Shown piece by piece: positions 17,122-25,161 of a stretch of DNA of 64,000 bases (positions within the stretch are counted from its first letter, which is position 1; every line of letters starts with the position of its first letter). Source of the stretch: Lachnospiraceae bacterium (GTDB lineage: Bacteria; Bacillota; Clostridia; Lachnospirales; Lachnospiraceae). The translations under genes and the position numbers were made by a program. The notes below the pieces were generated by a model that was not told where the DNA came from, did no database searches, and worked only from the letters and a program-made list of their open reading frames with translations. Location: the NCBI GenBank assembly GCA_024698705.1, contig JAILQX010000018.1, forward strand, positions 124,001 to 188,000, read 5' to 3'.

Positions 17122-18996
17122 CTATTTCTTAGAGTATTCTATAAGCTTTTTGATTATGTATTTACCGCCGACTTCGCCGCTCTTTCCGATGTTGTAAAGG
17201 TATTGATCCCTTACCTTCTCAAGTGATTCGGGCGTGTATTCATTGTCATTTAACAGTTTTCTGACTGTATCCGCCAAAGTATCAAGCTTGTCCGGATCCA
17301 CGGATATGCCGATCTCGTCACGTACCGTGATATCGAACGGTTCGATATCTATTTCCTCATAGTCCGGATTCATGACCTTCATGGGCGTATTGATGAACAG
17401 AGTAGGTTTAAGTGTCGTAAATGAATACTCATAGGCGATCCCCGACCAGTCCGTTATCATAACATCCGCATTGAATACGGTCTTGTTGGAAGAAAAATCC
17501 GTCTGGAGTTCAAAGTCCTCGTGACCTTTGTATCTGTCCCTGAGTGCTTCCAGCTTATCCTCAAAATGACGGACATACTGTGGATGCGGCCGCACGATCA
17601 CATGCCATCCGTTTCCGAGAAGACTGTCAAGCATGGGTTCTATGCACAGATCCATCAGATTGTCCTGCTGCCATGAGGGTGCGATAAGGATCTCCTTAGG
17701 ATCATTTGCGGGTTCACCGCTATTCTTATAGGCCTCGATCATGTTGTCTATAAGTCCGTATCCGACCTTTACGAGTTCCTTAGGTTCAAGTCCGTATTTT
17801 GCCTCCTGAGCTCTGAATTCCTTGTAGGTGATGTCATTGGGAACAAATATCGTATCAAATGCATCAAATGCATGCTTTCTGAAGGTCATATTGACGCTTC
17901 CGATCGCGTGGTCCATGTAGATATATTCAACATCATCCACCATAGACTTCTTGATGTGGTATCTCTGCAGATCGGGAGTCGTCATTACGCATATGTCCGC
18001 TTCAAGCTTCATAAGCTGGACGATGAGCTTATTTTCACTCATATAATAGACTCTGAAATTATCCGACGCTTTATTGAACACGTCATCCTTCGGATCGTTG
18101 GTGATGTAGTGGATGATTATGTCAGTCTTAGCGAGGATGTATTCTATGACATTTGCAAAATACTTGTAGAAGCCGTTCTTTTCCGAATAGAATACGATCT
18201 GCTTGTAGCCGAATTTATTGAATCTTTTGATGTCTTCCTTCTCTTTTGAAACAAATTCCTTATCGACCTTTTTCTTATTTGCCGCGGCAAAACCGGCAAC
18301 CTTATCAAGTTCCTTCTTGGACTCGGCAAGTGCTTCATAATCGATATGCTTCTTGGGATTGATACAGAAATTAAGTATATACATCTGGATTATCGCCAGA
18401 ATATTTCCGACTATCCAATACAGTCCGACACCGCCCTGGACAAAAAATCCGAGATAGAGTGAAAGTCCCACGGAAATACCCATGGTTATCATCTTATTGG
18501 CCTTGCCCTGCTCTGACTGGAGCACATTGGACAGATTTTGTGTAAAGCACATAAGCCACGCACTGACGGCCGCCACAATGGGGATCAATATACTTTTGCC
18601 GCCCACCTTTGAAGGTACAGCTCCCAGATTGATTCCTAAAAACATCGTATCGCTCACATCAAAAGCCTTCAGACCTTCAACGACTCCCATAAGTATTATC
18701 AACTGTACTATGACAGGGATAAGGTCGTACATGGGATGATAATTATGCTTTTTATACAGCTTGTAGTTCTCTTCCGATATAAGATCGCTGCTTCCGAAGA
18801 ACTTTGCCTTTATCATGTTCATCTCGGGGTACATTTTGACCATCTTTATGGAGTTGATCTGTACCATGATGGAAATGGGCAGCTGGATCACCTTTGCCAC
18901 CAGTGTGAAAAATACTATTGACCATCCGTAATCGCCGATGAGTTTGTAACAGATGCTCATCAGATATGCGAATATCTTACCGAAAAATGCTATCAT
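17122..18996 (-). CDS. Fusion of a YidC/Oxa1-like insertase with a CDP-glycerol glycerophosphotransferase (TagF/TarB-like) domain
   Basis: Starting at the ATG at 18996 the protein has 624 residues. Residues 1 to about 215 are YidC-like: LMSICYKLIGDYGWSIVFFT, then LPISIMVQINSIKMVKMYP, MYDLIPVIVQLIILMG, and a last helix pair with GVGLYWIVGN. The conserved groove arginine is Lys here (VAKVIQLP). After a charged linker (about 220-260), residues 265-624 match Glyphos_transf: YIYMDHAIGS, VPNDITYKEF, IAPSWQQ, VRPHPQY and ITDWSGIAYEYS. TagF-type enzymes polymerise glycerol phosphate. AAAGGA precedes this ATG at 5-nt spacing. A longer frame to 19080 would begin in palindromic intergenic DNA. I infer a membrane-tethered phosphoglycerol transferase. 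Confidence 0.85.
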   Translation of the reverse strand: MIAFFGKIFAYLMSICYKLIGDYGWSIVFFTLVAKVIQLPISIMVQINSIKMVKMYPEMNMIKAKFFGSSDLISEENYKLYKKHNYHPMYDLIPVIVQLIILMGVVEGLKAFDVSDTMFLGINLGAVPSKVGGKSILIPIVAAVSAWLMCFTQNLSNVLQSEQGKANKMITMGISVGLSLYLGFFVQGGVGLYWIVGNILAIIQMYILNFCINPKKHIDYEALAESKKELDKVAGFAAANKKKVDKEFVSKEKEDIKRFNKFGYKQIVFYSEKNGFYKYFANVIEYILAKTDIIIHYITNDPKDDVFNKASDNFRVYYMSENKLIVQLMKLEADICVMTTPDLQRYHIKKSMVDDVEYIYMDHAIGSVNMTFRKHAFDAFDTIFVPNDITYKEFRAQEAKYGLEPKELVKVGYGLIDNMIEAYKNSGEPANDPKEILIAPSWQQDNLMDLCIEPMLDSLLGNGWHVIVRPHPQYVRHFEDKLEALRDRYKGHEDFELQTDFSSNKTVFNADVMITDWSGIAYEYSFTTLKPTLFINTPMKVMNPDYEEIDIEPFDITVRDEIGISVDPDKLDTLADTVRKLLNDNEYTPESLEKVRDQYLYNIGKSGEVGGKYIIKKLIEYSKK

Positions 18997-19025
18997 TACT
19001 GTCTGTCCTTTATTCTTATTCGCGC

Positions 19026-19077
19026 ATGCAGATTTGCCTTCGGCAAAGCGCGATCGCTGCATAGCACCCCTGCGGGG
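19026..19077. other. Cluster of short palindromes upstream of the YidC-TagF-like gene
   Basis: ATGCAG (19026-19031) pairs with CTGCAT (19057-19062) around a TTTGCC-TTC-GGCAAA hairpin (19033-19047). CCCC-TGC-GGGG (19067-19077) follows. It lies between the terminator of the small membrane-protein gene and the ribosome binding site at about 19003-19008. It may be a REP-like element or an RNA structure in the leader. No function can be assigned. Confidence 0.6.
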
Positions 19078-19094
19078 CACTACATTTTACGAAC

Positions 19095-19122
19095 AAAAGC
19101 CAAGCTGTTTTGCTTGGCTTTT
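19095..19122 (-). terminator. Rho-independent terminator after the small membrane-protein gene
   Basis: An 11-bp perfect stem AAAAGCCAAGC/GCTTGGCTTTT with loop TGTTTT, followed on the minus strand by TTTTGTT. It begins 16 bp after the stop codon at 19138 and would uncouple this gene, at least in part, from the fusion gene downstream. Confidence 0.85.
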
Positions 19123-19137
19123 GGTTAATTCCCTGAA

Positions 19138-19404
19138 TTACTTATCCGTGTTATCTTCAACCTCTTCATCGAAGTGTATTTCCCTCTTTTCCTGAGCCCC
19201 TTTATCCTTCTTGAAAAAAGCCGCTATCTTGTGTCTGAATACCGTGATCACGGCTCCGAGTGCTATGATGACCGCTCCGACTGCCTGTATCACGTATGTC
19301 GTAGCCGAAGGATCTATGTATGCGTGTGCGTAACACGTCATTGTCACAAACATTGCCGAGAAGAAATAAACAAACTTAAGCACGTTAAATACTGTTTTTT
19401 TCAT
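19138..19404 (-). CDS. Small membrane protein with a YIDP motif, next to the YidC-TagF-like fusion
   Basis: The 88-residue protein has an N-terminal signal-like helix (about residues 8-27) ending in YAHAYIDPSATTY, a second hydrophobic helix (about 38-56), and a charged tail rich in Lys then Glu/Asp. Small proteins with a YIDP-plus-helix layout often lie beside sulfatase or glycan genes in Firmicutes (recollection of the pattern, not checked). It might be an accessory of the neighbouring fusion protein, but function is unknown. It has its own promoter-like sequence, a hairpin beside its AAAAAGGAG ribosome binding site, and its own terminator. Confidence 0.75.
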   Translation of the reverse strand: MKKTVFNVLKFVYFFSAMFVTMTCYAHAYIDPSATTYVIQAVGAVIIALGAVITVFRHKIAAFFKKDKGAQEKREIHFDEEVEDNTDK

Positions 19405-19419
19405 AATATAAACTCCTTT

Positions 19420-19498
19420 TTGCGGAACATATCCGCAAGATATTATCCTTTTGGTGATACACCGCCTATAATATTAGCACATTTTCATATTTTGTCCA
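19420..19498 (-). promoter_or_regulatory. Promoter and leader hairpin of the small membrane-protein gene
   Basis: On the minus strand TGGACA (19493-19498), a 16-bp spacer and TAATAT (19471-19476) form a plausible sigma-A promoter. The leader carries a perfect TTGCGGA/TCCGCAA hairpin (19420-19438) that ends at the AAAAAGGAG ribosome binding site. The hairpin could influence translation. Confidence 0.55.
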
Positions 19499-19540
19499 AT
19501 GTATTACGGGCATTTTAATACTTTAACAGCGGTAATATAT

Positions 19541-20341
19541 CTATCCGAATACCTTTTTTATGTATCCCAAAGTTTTCTGCGGCTGCTGAAGGTCATCCGC
19601 CGTCTTCATCTCGAGCGAAACATAACCGTCATAATTGCCTTCCCTCAATACCTTTGCCAGGTCAAAATGAAGATCTCTTTTTTCTATGGGAACAAGTCCC
19701 GGCTCGCTTATATGCACGTGATTGACAAACTTTATATTGTCTCTTACAAGGCCGATCTTTTCCTGACACGCGATCATAGTCCCGGCATCCAGATTGAGTT
19801 TGAATCCGGGAGTGTTTATCTGTTTTACCAGATCGATAGCCTCACCTGTCGTATTGCCGAAATTCGTATTGTATACCGGCGGATTGGCTTCGAATGCAAG
19901 CACGGTATTGTGCGAATAAGCGTATTCACCGAGTTCCGCAAAAAAGGCAACCGCTATATCCGCATATTCATCGGCTTTTGTTTCATCCGGCATGTTCCTG
20001 TTTTTCGGACAGCCGAATACAAGATTCCCGCAATCGATAGCCTCAGCAAAATTGATAGCCTTCTTTGTGTATTGCATAAGGATGTCACGTTCCTGCTTTG
20101 ATGCGAATATGTTTTCCTGCCTTCCGTACCATATCGACTGCATCGATGATATCTTAAGTCCGTATCTGTCGGACAGAGATGCGGCAAATCTCTTTGCATC
20201 GGTTATATTATCATACGGATTCTCCACCAGTATCCTTGTCGGCGCGATCTCCAACCCCTCTATGCCGTTTTGTGCCATCCATTCATACATCCTGGCGTCG
20301 TATTGATTTTTCCACCCTATATTTGATGCTGATAATCTCAT
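19541..20341 (-). CDS. Sugar phosphate isomerase/epimerase-like TIM-barrel protein
   Basis: The 266-residue protein belongs to the xylose-isomerase-like/AP-endonuclease-2 TIM barrel group. Conserved acidic and histidine residues that bind a divalent metal are visible in LAFEANPP, FKLNLDAGTM, NHVHISEPGL and VSLEMK. Members isomerise or epimerise keto sugars or break down inositol-like compounds. Which reaction applies here cannot be told. The start codon overlaps the stop of the upstream SDR gene by 4 bp (20338-20341). It is the last of four coupled genes with a GT2 enzyme and an FAD oxidoreductase, so a modified sugar made and transferred by this cassette is the likely context. Confidence 0.78.
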   Translation of the reverse strand: MRLSASNIGWKNQYDARMYEWMAQNGIEGLEIAPTRILVENPYDNITDAKRFAASLSDRYGLKISSMQSIWYGRQENIFASKQERDILMQYTKKAINFAEAIDCGNLVFGCPKNRNMPDETKADEYADIAVAFFAELGEYAYSHNTVLAFEANPPVYNTNFGNTTGEAIDLVKQINTPGFKLNLDAGTMIACQEKIGLVRDNIKFVNHVHISEPGLVPIEKRDLHFDLAKVLREGNYDGYVSLEMKTADDLQQPQKTLGYIKKVFG

Positions 20342-21279
20342 GCTTCACCGACTCTTTCCACAAAGTTCTTTATACTTTCAAGTACCTCTTTTTTATCGCA
20401 GATATATCCGTCTTTCCCGCCGAATACTCCCGCATGTTTCGTTCTGAAATCATAGAAGGGAGCATTTCCTGTCTCATTGACAAATGTTTTTCCTCCCGTA
20501 AGCACTCCGTAAACCTCAGAGATTGATACCGGTTCCGTGGCTATATTGAGCAGTTTTATGTCATTTGCCAATGCTGTCTCAATGTCACTCCACAATCTCC
20601 CAAGATCATAGAACTGATAAACTCCCTTTGAATCCGTAAAATTCAATGCCGAAAAACCGACCTTTCCGAACTCTTCCTTCAGAGCAACTCTCTTTGCATC
20701 CTCAGACAATACACTGCATTTGTAAAAGCCGTTTCCCATGTCTGTATACGACTTTGTTATAAGATCGCTCTCCTTGGCCAGTTCGTTGTATTTGTCTGCT
20801 TTAAGCATCGTCGGTATAACGTTTATAAAGTCATATATGAAATTCTTTCTGATGTTTTTACCGAAAAGCCCCGGCAACCTGATGATCAATGCATCCGCGA
20901 ACTCATTTCTTACAAGACACTCAAGTTCATACCGGTTCGCACCGTAAGCACCCATGTCGGAAGCATCAATCCGGGTATCCTCATCGACGCCTTTCGGGTC
21001 TTTATATACATCAACCGTGGAAATAAGTACGACCTTTCCCGGTCGTATGCCTTTTATCCTCTCAAATGCGTCCAATATGGTTGCCCTGTCCTTTTCGGGT
21101 TCATGGTTTGCAAGATATTTTTCTGCCCTGAGGCCGGCATAAATAAGAAGATCGGGCTTTTTGCCGATCGCATCGTCACTGTTTTTCGAATTGATCCTGT
21201 ATGTGAATTGATGTGCTGCATCTATATTTGAACCGACAAAGCCCGTGTATCCCACAAGCATGCTTGTTTTGTATTCCAT
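20338..21279 (-). CDS. NAD(P)-dependent sugar epimerase/dehydratase-like SDR
   Basis: This 313-residue SDR begins with SMLVGYTGFVGSNID, a variant of the usual GxxGxxG loop (GYTGFVG). It has VVLISTVDVY followed by YGANRYELE, matching the serine and the YxxxE/K position of the active site. The last residue of YGANRYE is Glu where extended SDRs normally have Lys, so the catalytic tetrad may be degenerate. It may act as a reductase of the RfbD kind, or on a non-standard substrate. It is translationally coupled to the isomerase gene downstream. The GT2 gene upstream ends 39 bp before it. Confidence 0.7.
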   Translation of the reverse strand: MEYKTSMLVGYTGFVGSNIDAAHQFTYRINSKNSDDAIGKKPDLLIYAGLRAEKYLANHEPEKDRATILDAFERIKGIRPGKVVLISTVDVYKDPKGVDEDTRIDASDMGAYGANRYELECLVRNEFADALIIRLPGLFGKNIRKNFIYDFINVIPTMLKADKYNELAKESDLITKSYTDMGNGFYKCSVLSEDAKRVALKEEFGKVGFSALNFTDSKGVYQFYDLGRLWSDIETALANDIKLLNIATEPVSISEVYGVLTGGKTFVNETGNAPFYDFRTKHAGVFGGKDGYICDKKEVLESIKNFVERVGEA

Positions 21280-21318
21280 GATATATCCCTTTCAGATTCC
21301 GAGTAAAATGAAACGGTC

Positions 21319-22266
21319 CTACAGTTTTTCCACACTTTCAAACATATATCTCTGCTTCTTGAAGTTCAGGTTGAGTATGAGTGAAAGATATTTGATCACA
21401 ACGGTAAGTATCACGAACAGCCCGAAAAATGCGAAGCTCAAAAACAGCATGGTCGTGGTCCAGCCTTCGATGGCTATCCCGCTTACATACATGACTATCG
21501 CATATATCGCACTGAATATCATGACCGCCGCCATGATCAGCGAGAGCGTGAGCGTAAGTTTGAATCCCACTCCCGTGAAAAGAAGAAGCGAATCGAATGC
21601 AAGCATCCTTCTTGTCTTCTTTTCCCTCTTATCGTGGCTGTAATCGCTCTCTGCAGTGGGCTTGTATGAAATATTCTTAAGCTTCAGTCCGCAGTTTGCG
21701 TACATCGCCTTTCTGTAAGGAATAGCCCTGTTCAGGGACTGTATCCTGTTGATACCGCGTCTTGAGAGTATCCTGAAATTATCACTTTCAAGTTTGTACT
21801 CAATATCCGAAAATCTGTTGAATATACCGTAAAAACCGTTGGATGAAACACTGTTTTTCCTATCGTCCGAACAGCTTACGATATCGTAATCCTTAAGGCA
21901 CTCATCATAGACAAGTTTTATCTGGTCTTCCGGGAAATTATAACTGCACTCATCAAACTCAAACACAAAGTCACCTATGGCAAGGTCTCTTCCTGCGTTC
22001 ATGCTCATTTCCATGCCCTGATACGTGCTCATGTGAAGTATTGTCACGGAAGCAGACTCATGCTTCTCCTTGCACTCCCTCGCGACCTTAATGTAACTTT
22101 CGTCCGTGTCGTCATCCACGAGTATAACTTCGAATTTCTGCCAGTTTTCTTCAAAACTTTTAAGTATCCCCTCAAGGAATTCACGAAGCTTTTCGGCTGA
22201 ACCGGCCGTATTCATGTAAACTACTGCCGATATAAAGTTTTTATCAAGATTTTCTTTTGTACTCAT
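21319..22266 (-). CDS. GT2-family glycosyltransferase with two C-terminal membrane helices (GtrB/ArnC-like)
   Basis: The 315-residue protein has a GT-A domain with FISAVVYMNTAGSAEKL, VILVDDDTDES and an FEFDECSYNFP segment at the usual DxD position. Two membrane helices near the C-terminus (about 226-255 and 265-290) match the GtrB/DPM1-like layout. Such enzymes load a sugar onto a polyprenyl phosphate at the cytoplasmic face. The metal motif reads FEFDE rather than a plain DxD. Its start overlaps the end of the FAD oxidoreductase gene by 4 bp, so the two are probably co-translated. The sugar is likely the product of the neighbouring isomerase/SDR/oxidoreductase genes (inference). Confidence 0.8.
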   Translation of the reverse strand: MSTKENLDKNFISAVVYMNTAGSAEKLREFLEGILKSFEENWQKFEVILVDDDTDESYIKVARECKEKHESASVTILHMSTYQGMEMSMNAGRDLAIGDFVFEFDECSYNFPEDQIKLVYDECLKDYDIVSCSDDRKNSVSSNGFYGIFNRFSDIEYKLESDNFRILSRRGINRIQSLNRAIPYRKAMYANCGLKLKNISYKPTAESDYSHDKREKKTRRMLAFDSLLLFTGVGFKLTLTLSLIMAAVMIFSAIYAIVMYVSGIAIEGWTTTMLFLSFAFFGLFVILTVVIKYLSLILNLNFKKQRYMFESVEKL

Positions 22267-23429
22267 GCTCTTTCCCTCAAAAGTATCTCGTCGAGATCAT
22301 AAACCGTATTGATCTTTCCCGACAGAACGCTCACCCATGTGGGTTTTTCGGTCAGTGTCTTTATGACTGTCGGTCTGGAATCATCTATTTCCGTGGTCTT
22401 AAGTATGGGCTTCATGGAAAACAGTGAATGCCTGTACGAAAAACCGTATTCTTCTTTAAGGTATTTGTGCGCGAGGCTTGACATATAAGGCCATGCGCTT
22501 TCGGGCTTGGCAGGACATTCGTTACAGTTTCCGAGTATATCGGGGCTGCAGAATCCGCCGCTTCTTTGCTGACACTCAAATGTCGGCTTAACATCATAAC
22601 TTGTAGCATGCGGTGTAAATGTCACACTGGTGAGTGAGTGCAAACCTGTTTTGCCAAACGGCATTATAGAAAAGAACGGTCCGTCCATTACTGTTATGCC
22701 TCTGTCCTTCAACGGTCCGGTCACATCACAGAGGATTATCTCACAAAGCTCGTATTTGATCCGGAACGGTTCGATCTTCTTTTCCGGATCTCCTCCGTCT
22801 TTTTCAAGCTTGTCCATGATCTGATTCGTGGATGCATAGGTTGCGTTCAGCACGAAATCCGATGCAAATTCATCACCGTTTTTAAGTCTGACCGTATAGT
22901 GATCCTTTTCCTGCTTAATGGTATCTATCCTTGCATTGCAGCACATCCATACGTTTTTACAATGCCTTATCTCCTTCAGAAAATGATCTCTGAGTATCAT
23001 AGCATCGTAGGTATCTTCTTTTGTCCTGAAGGCTCCGTCGCAATAGCCTTCGTTAAATATGCCGTTCGGATCGATCTGCTCGCAGAATATACCCGCATCC
23101 TTGCAGAATTTGACGAACTCTCCGGCATTCGTCCATGAGAACTGCCCGCTGGTCGCATATATCTGGTCAAATGTATCATATATGCAAAACCCGTAATCCT
23201 CATGAAATCTGTCGTAATATCCTGCACTCTTAACTGCTGTTGATAATGACCTCGGGTAATGATACCCCATATGGACTCTTGCCTGGTTGATGTAGGTCGC
23301 CCTCATAAACGGCTTGGGGTCATACTCAAGCACCGCAACACTCTGTCCGCGTTTTGCGCAGAACAACGCTGCATAAAGGCCGTACAGGCCCGCTCCTATT
23401 ATCAATCTGTCAACGGTAGTCGTACTCAT
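22263..23429 (-). CDS. FAD-dependent oxidoreductase (DAO family) with a four-cysteine cluster
   Basis: Read from the ATG at 23429 the protein has 388 residues and starts with the FAD-binding motif DRLIIGAGLYGLYAA, followed by VAVLEYDPKPF and later DFVLNATYAS. This matches the amine/amino-acid oxidase (DAO) fold. In the C-terminal third, four cysteines lie close together (FECQQ, GFCSP, GNCNEC), an uncommon feature that could bind zinc or an iron-sulfur cluster. The longer frame to 23471 has no ribosome binding site. AAGGA precedes 23429 by eight bases. The gene heads a four-gene cassette and is divergent from the gene at 23620. The substrate may be an amino sugar or a nucleotide sugar (inference). 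Confidence 0.75.
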   Translation of the reverse strand: MSTTTVDRLIIGAGLYGLYAALFCAKRGQSVAVLEYDPKPFMRATYINQARVHMGYHYPRSLSTAVKSAGYYDRFHEDYGFCIYDTFDQIYATSGQFSWTNAGEFVKFCKDAGIFCEQIDPNGIFNEGYCDGAFRTKEDTYDAMILRDHFLKEIRHCKNVWMCCNARIDTIKQEKDHYTVRLKNGDEFASDFVLNATYASTNQIMDKLEKDGGDPEKKIEPFRIKYELCEIILCDVTGPLKDRGITVMDGPFFSIMPFGKTGLHSLTSVTFTPHATSYDVKPTFECQQRSGGFCSPDILGNCNECPAKPESAWPYMSSLAHKYLKEEYGFSYRHSLFSMKPILKTTEIDDSRPTVIKTLTEKPTWVSVLSGKINTVYDLDEILLRERA

Positions 23430-23527
23430 AAATCCATTCCTTTTTGTTTGCCGCGTTTTTGTATACGGCACATTTATTGTAGTAAATAATAATGATGTAT
23501 GTCAAACCCGGCCAATGTGTTTAACCG

Positions 23528-23546
23528 GCCGGACTGCCTGTCCGGC
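23528..23546. other. GCCGGAC/GTCCGGC hairpin in the divergent intergenic region
   Basis: A perfect 7-bp stem with loop TGCCT, followed by TTTCTG on the plus strand, lies in the 190-bp gap between the divergent genes at 23429 and 23620. As neither gene ends here, it is not an ordinary terminator. It could be a leader structure or a REP-like unit. I see no convincing promoter boxes in the gap. Confidence 0.5.
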
Positions 23547-23619
23547 TTTCTGTGTCAGGGAGCTGCGCAGACCGAACGAGCGACTTGTGTTTTACCTTAG
23601 GATTATTTACAATTAATGC

Positions 23620-25161
23620 ATGAAAAAAATAACCGATGTATGCAAAAACAATCGCCTGTCTCTGGTTTACTCATTTGTACTGAGTTTTCTTGTGATCTAT
23701 GGCTTTATATTGTACCGCGGTTCAAAGGACAGTATTGCCGCATTGCTGCTCACTATCACTGCTGCTCTTTGCTTATGTCCTTTTGTAAATCTTGCCGTGG
23801 TATGGCTTATCGGCCTCGAACCCGGTGAACGTGCTACCGCAGGGAAACCCGGAGTGCTTTTCGGGGCGCTTTGCTTTGCTTTGATGTTCATACTGCAATT
23901 GCCGACATTTCTGGCATTTTACCCCGGCATCATCTTCTACGATATCAACACACAGATCGAGCAATATGAAGCAAGAGCTTTTTCCGCAAGTCACCCGTTG
24001 CTCCATACATTTTTTATGGGTTTTTTCAAAAATCTTTTTGCCGATCCCAATACCGGCTATGCATGGGCCACAGTTGTTCAAATGATACTGGCCGATCTGT
24101 GTCTGGCCTATATCCTGTTATATGTGGGCTCTAAGATCGGCAGCTACATCCTTCCGATCATCACAGCCTGCTTTTACGGTGCATTTCCTCTTTGTTCGTT
24201 GCTTATGATCTCTTCCACCAAGGATATATTGTTTTCGGTTCTTCTGTCCGTGGTATTTATCGATATATACAGGCAGCTTACCGAAGATTGTTCCAAACCG
24301 ACACTTATACGTATGATCTTTTGCGGCATACTCATGATACTCATGCGTTCCAATGCCATCCATGCAATGATGATCGCCGCTGTTATCATTCTCGCGGTTC
24401 TGATATATAAGAAATTACCCTGCAGAAAGATCGCCATTTATATGCTGACTGTGATCCTTGTATCCAAATTTGCCCAGACAGCCATGATACGCTGCCTTGA
24501 TGCTTATCCCGGGTCCATAAAAGAAGCAATGAGCGTTCCGATACAGATCATGGGGCGCATCTATGTTACGACAGATGATCCGGAAGAACAAAAGATCATC
24601 GAAAAATACATTCCGGATCCCGGTGAATATACTTATTACATCTCAGACCCTTTAAAGAAACAGCCTGAATTTGACACGCTGGACAGTGAATGCAAGCATT
24701 TCCTTCTGGATACCGCATTGCTGTCGCTCAAGCACCCGCTTATTGCCTTCAACGCATTTATGCTGAATACACAGGGTTATTGGGATATGTGGCACAGCGC
24801 TTATCAGGAAGAGCATCATTATCTTGCAAGAGAAGATCTGCGCGGAGGAGCATATATCGCTTCGAAGCTGCCCGCTCTCAAGGATCTCTACCTTGCCCAT
24901 TTCAGGTATCTGGATCTCAGTATTTACAACCCATTAAGTCCGTTTCTGCAGATGGGTATATATTTTCATATAATGCTCTTTATACTTCTGCGCTCCGTAA
25001 AGCGTCGTGACCTTCCGATGTCATTGTCACTTATGCTTCCCGCCGCTTATACACTGACTCTTCTGTTCGGACCGTCGGCTATCTTAAGATACGGCTTTGC
25101 GTTCATCATACTTGCTCCGGTGGTCTTACTCCTCAGTTACCGAAGGAGTATTTCCCTTTAA
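23620..25161 (+). CDS. DUF6020-like polytopic membrane protein (possible GT-C glycosyltransferase)
   Basis: A 513-residue protein with about ten membrane helices. After the second or third helix comes LAFYPGIIFYDINTQIEQYE and then SASHPLLHTFFMG. An acidic residue in the first outer loop plus a conserved HPLLH are features of the DUF6020 family and resemble the first loop of GT-C enzymes. A large loop (about 310-430) precedes the last helices. Function is not established. A lipid-linked-sugar glycosyltransferase is likely from context. The gene is on the opposite strand to its neighbours, and its 3' end overlaps that of the related gene at 25126 by 36 bp. Its ribosome binding site is weak. Confidence 0.7.
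   Translation: MKKITDVCKNNRLSLVYSFVLSFLVIYGFILYRGSKDSIAALLLTITAALCLCPFVNLAVVWLIGLEPGERATAGKPGVLFGALCFALMFILQLPTFLAFYPGIIFYDINTQIEQYEARAFSASHPLLHTFFMGFFKNLFADPNTGYAWATVVQMILADLCLAYILLYVGSKIGSYILPIITACFYGAFPLCSLLMISSTKDILFSVLLSVVFIDIYRQLTEDCSKPTLIRMIFCGILMILMRSNAIHAMMIAAVIILAVLIYKKLPCRKIAIYMLTVILVSKFAQTAMIRCLDAYPGSIKEAMSVPIQIMGRIYVTTDDPEEQKIIEKYIPDPGEYTYYISDPLKKQPEFDTLDSECKHFLLDTALLSLKHPLIAFNAFMLNTQGYWDMWHSAYQEEHHYLAREDLRGGAYIASKLPALKDLYLAHFRYLDLSIYNPLSPFLQMGIYFHIMLFILLRSVKRRDLPMSLSLMLPAAYTLTLLFGPSAILRYGFAFIILAPVVLLLSYRRSISL

Noticed and set aside
18997-19080. An N-terminal extension of the YidC-TagF-like protein
   Set aside because: The frame runs through intergenic palindromes and has no ribosome binding site. 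AAAGGA at the proper distance supports the ATG at 18996.
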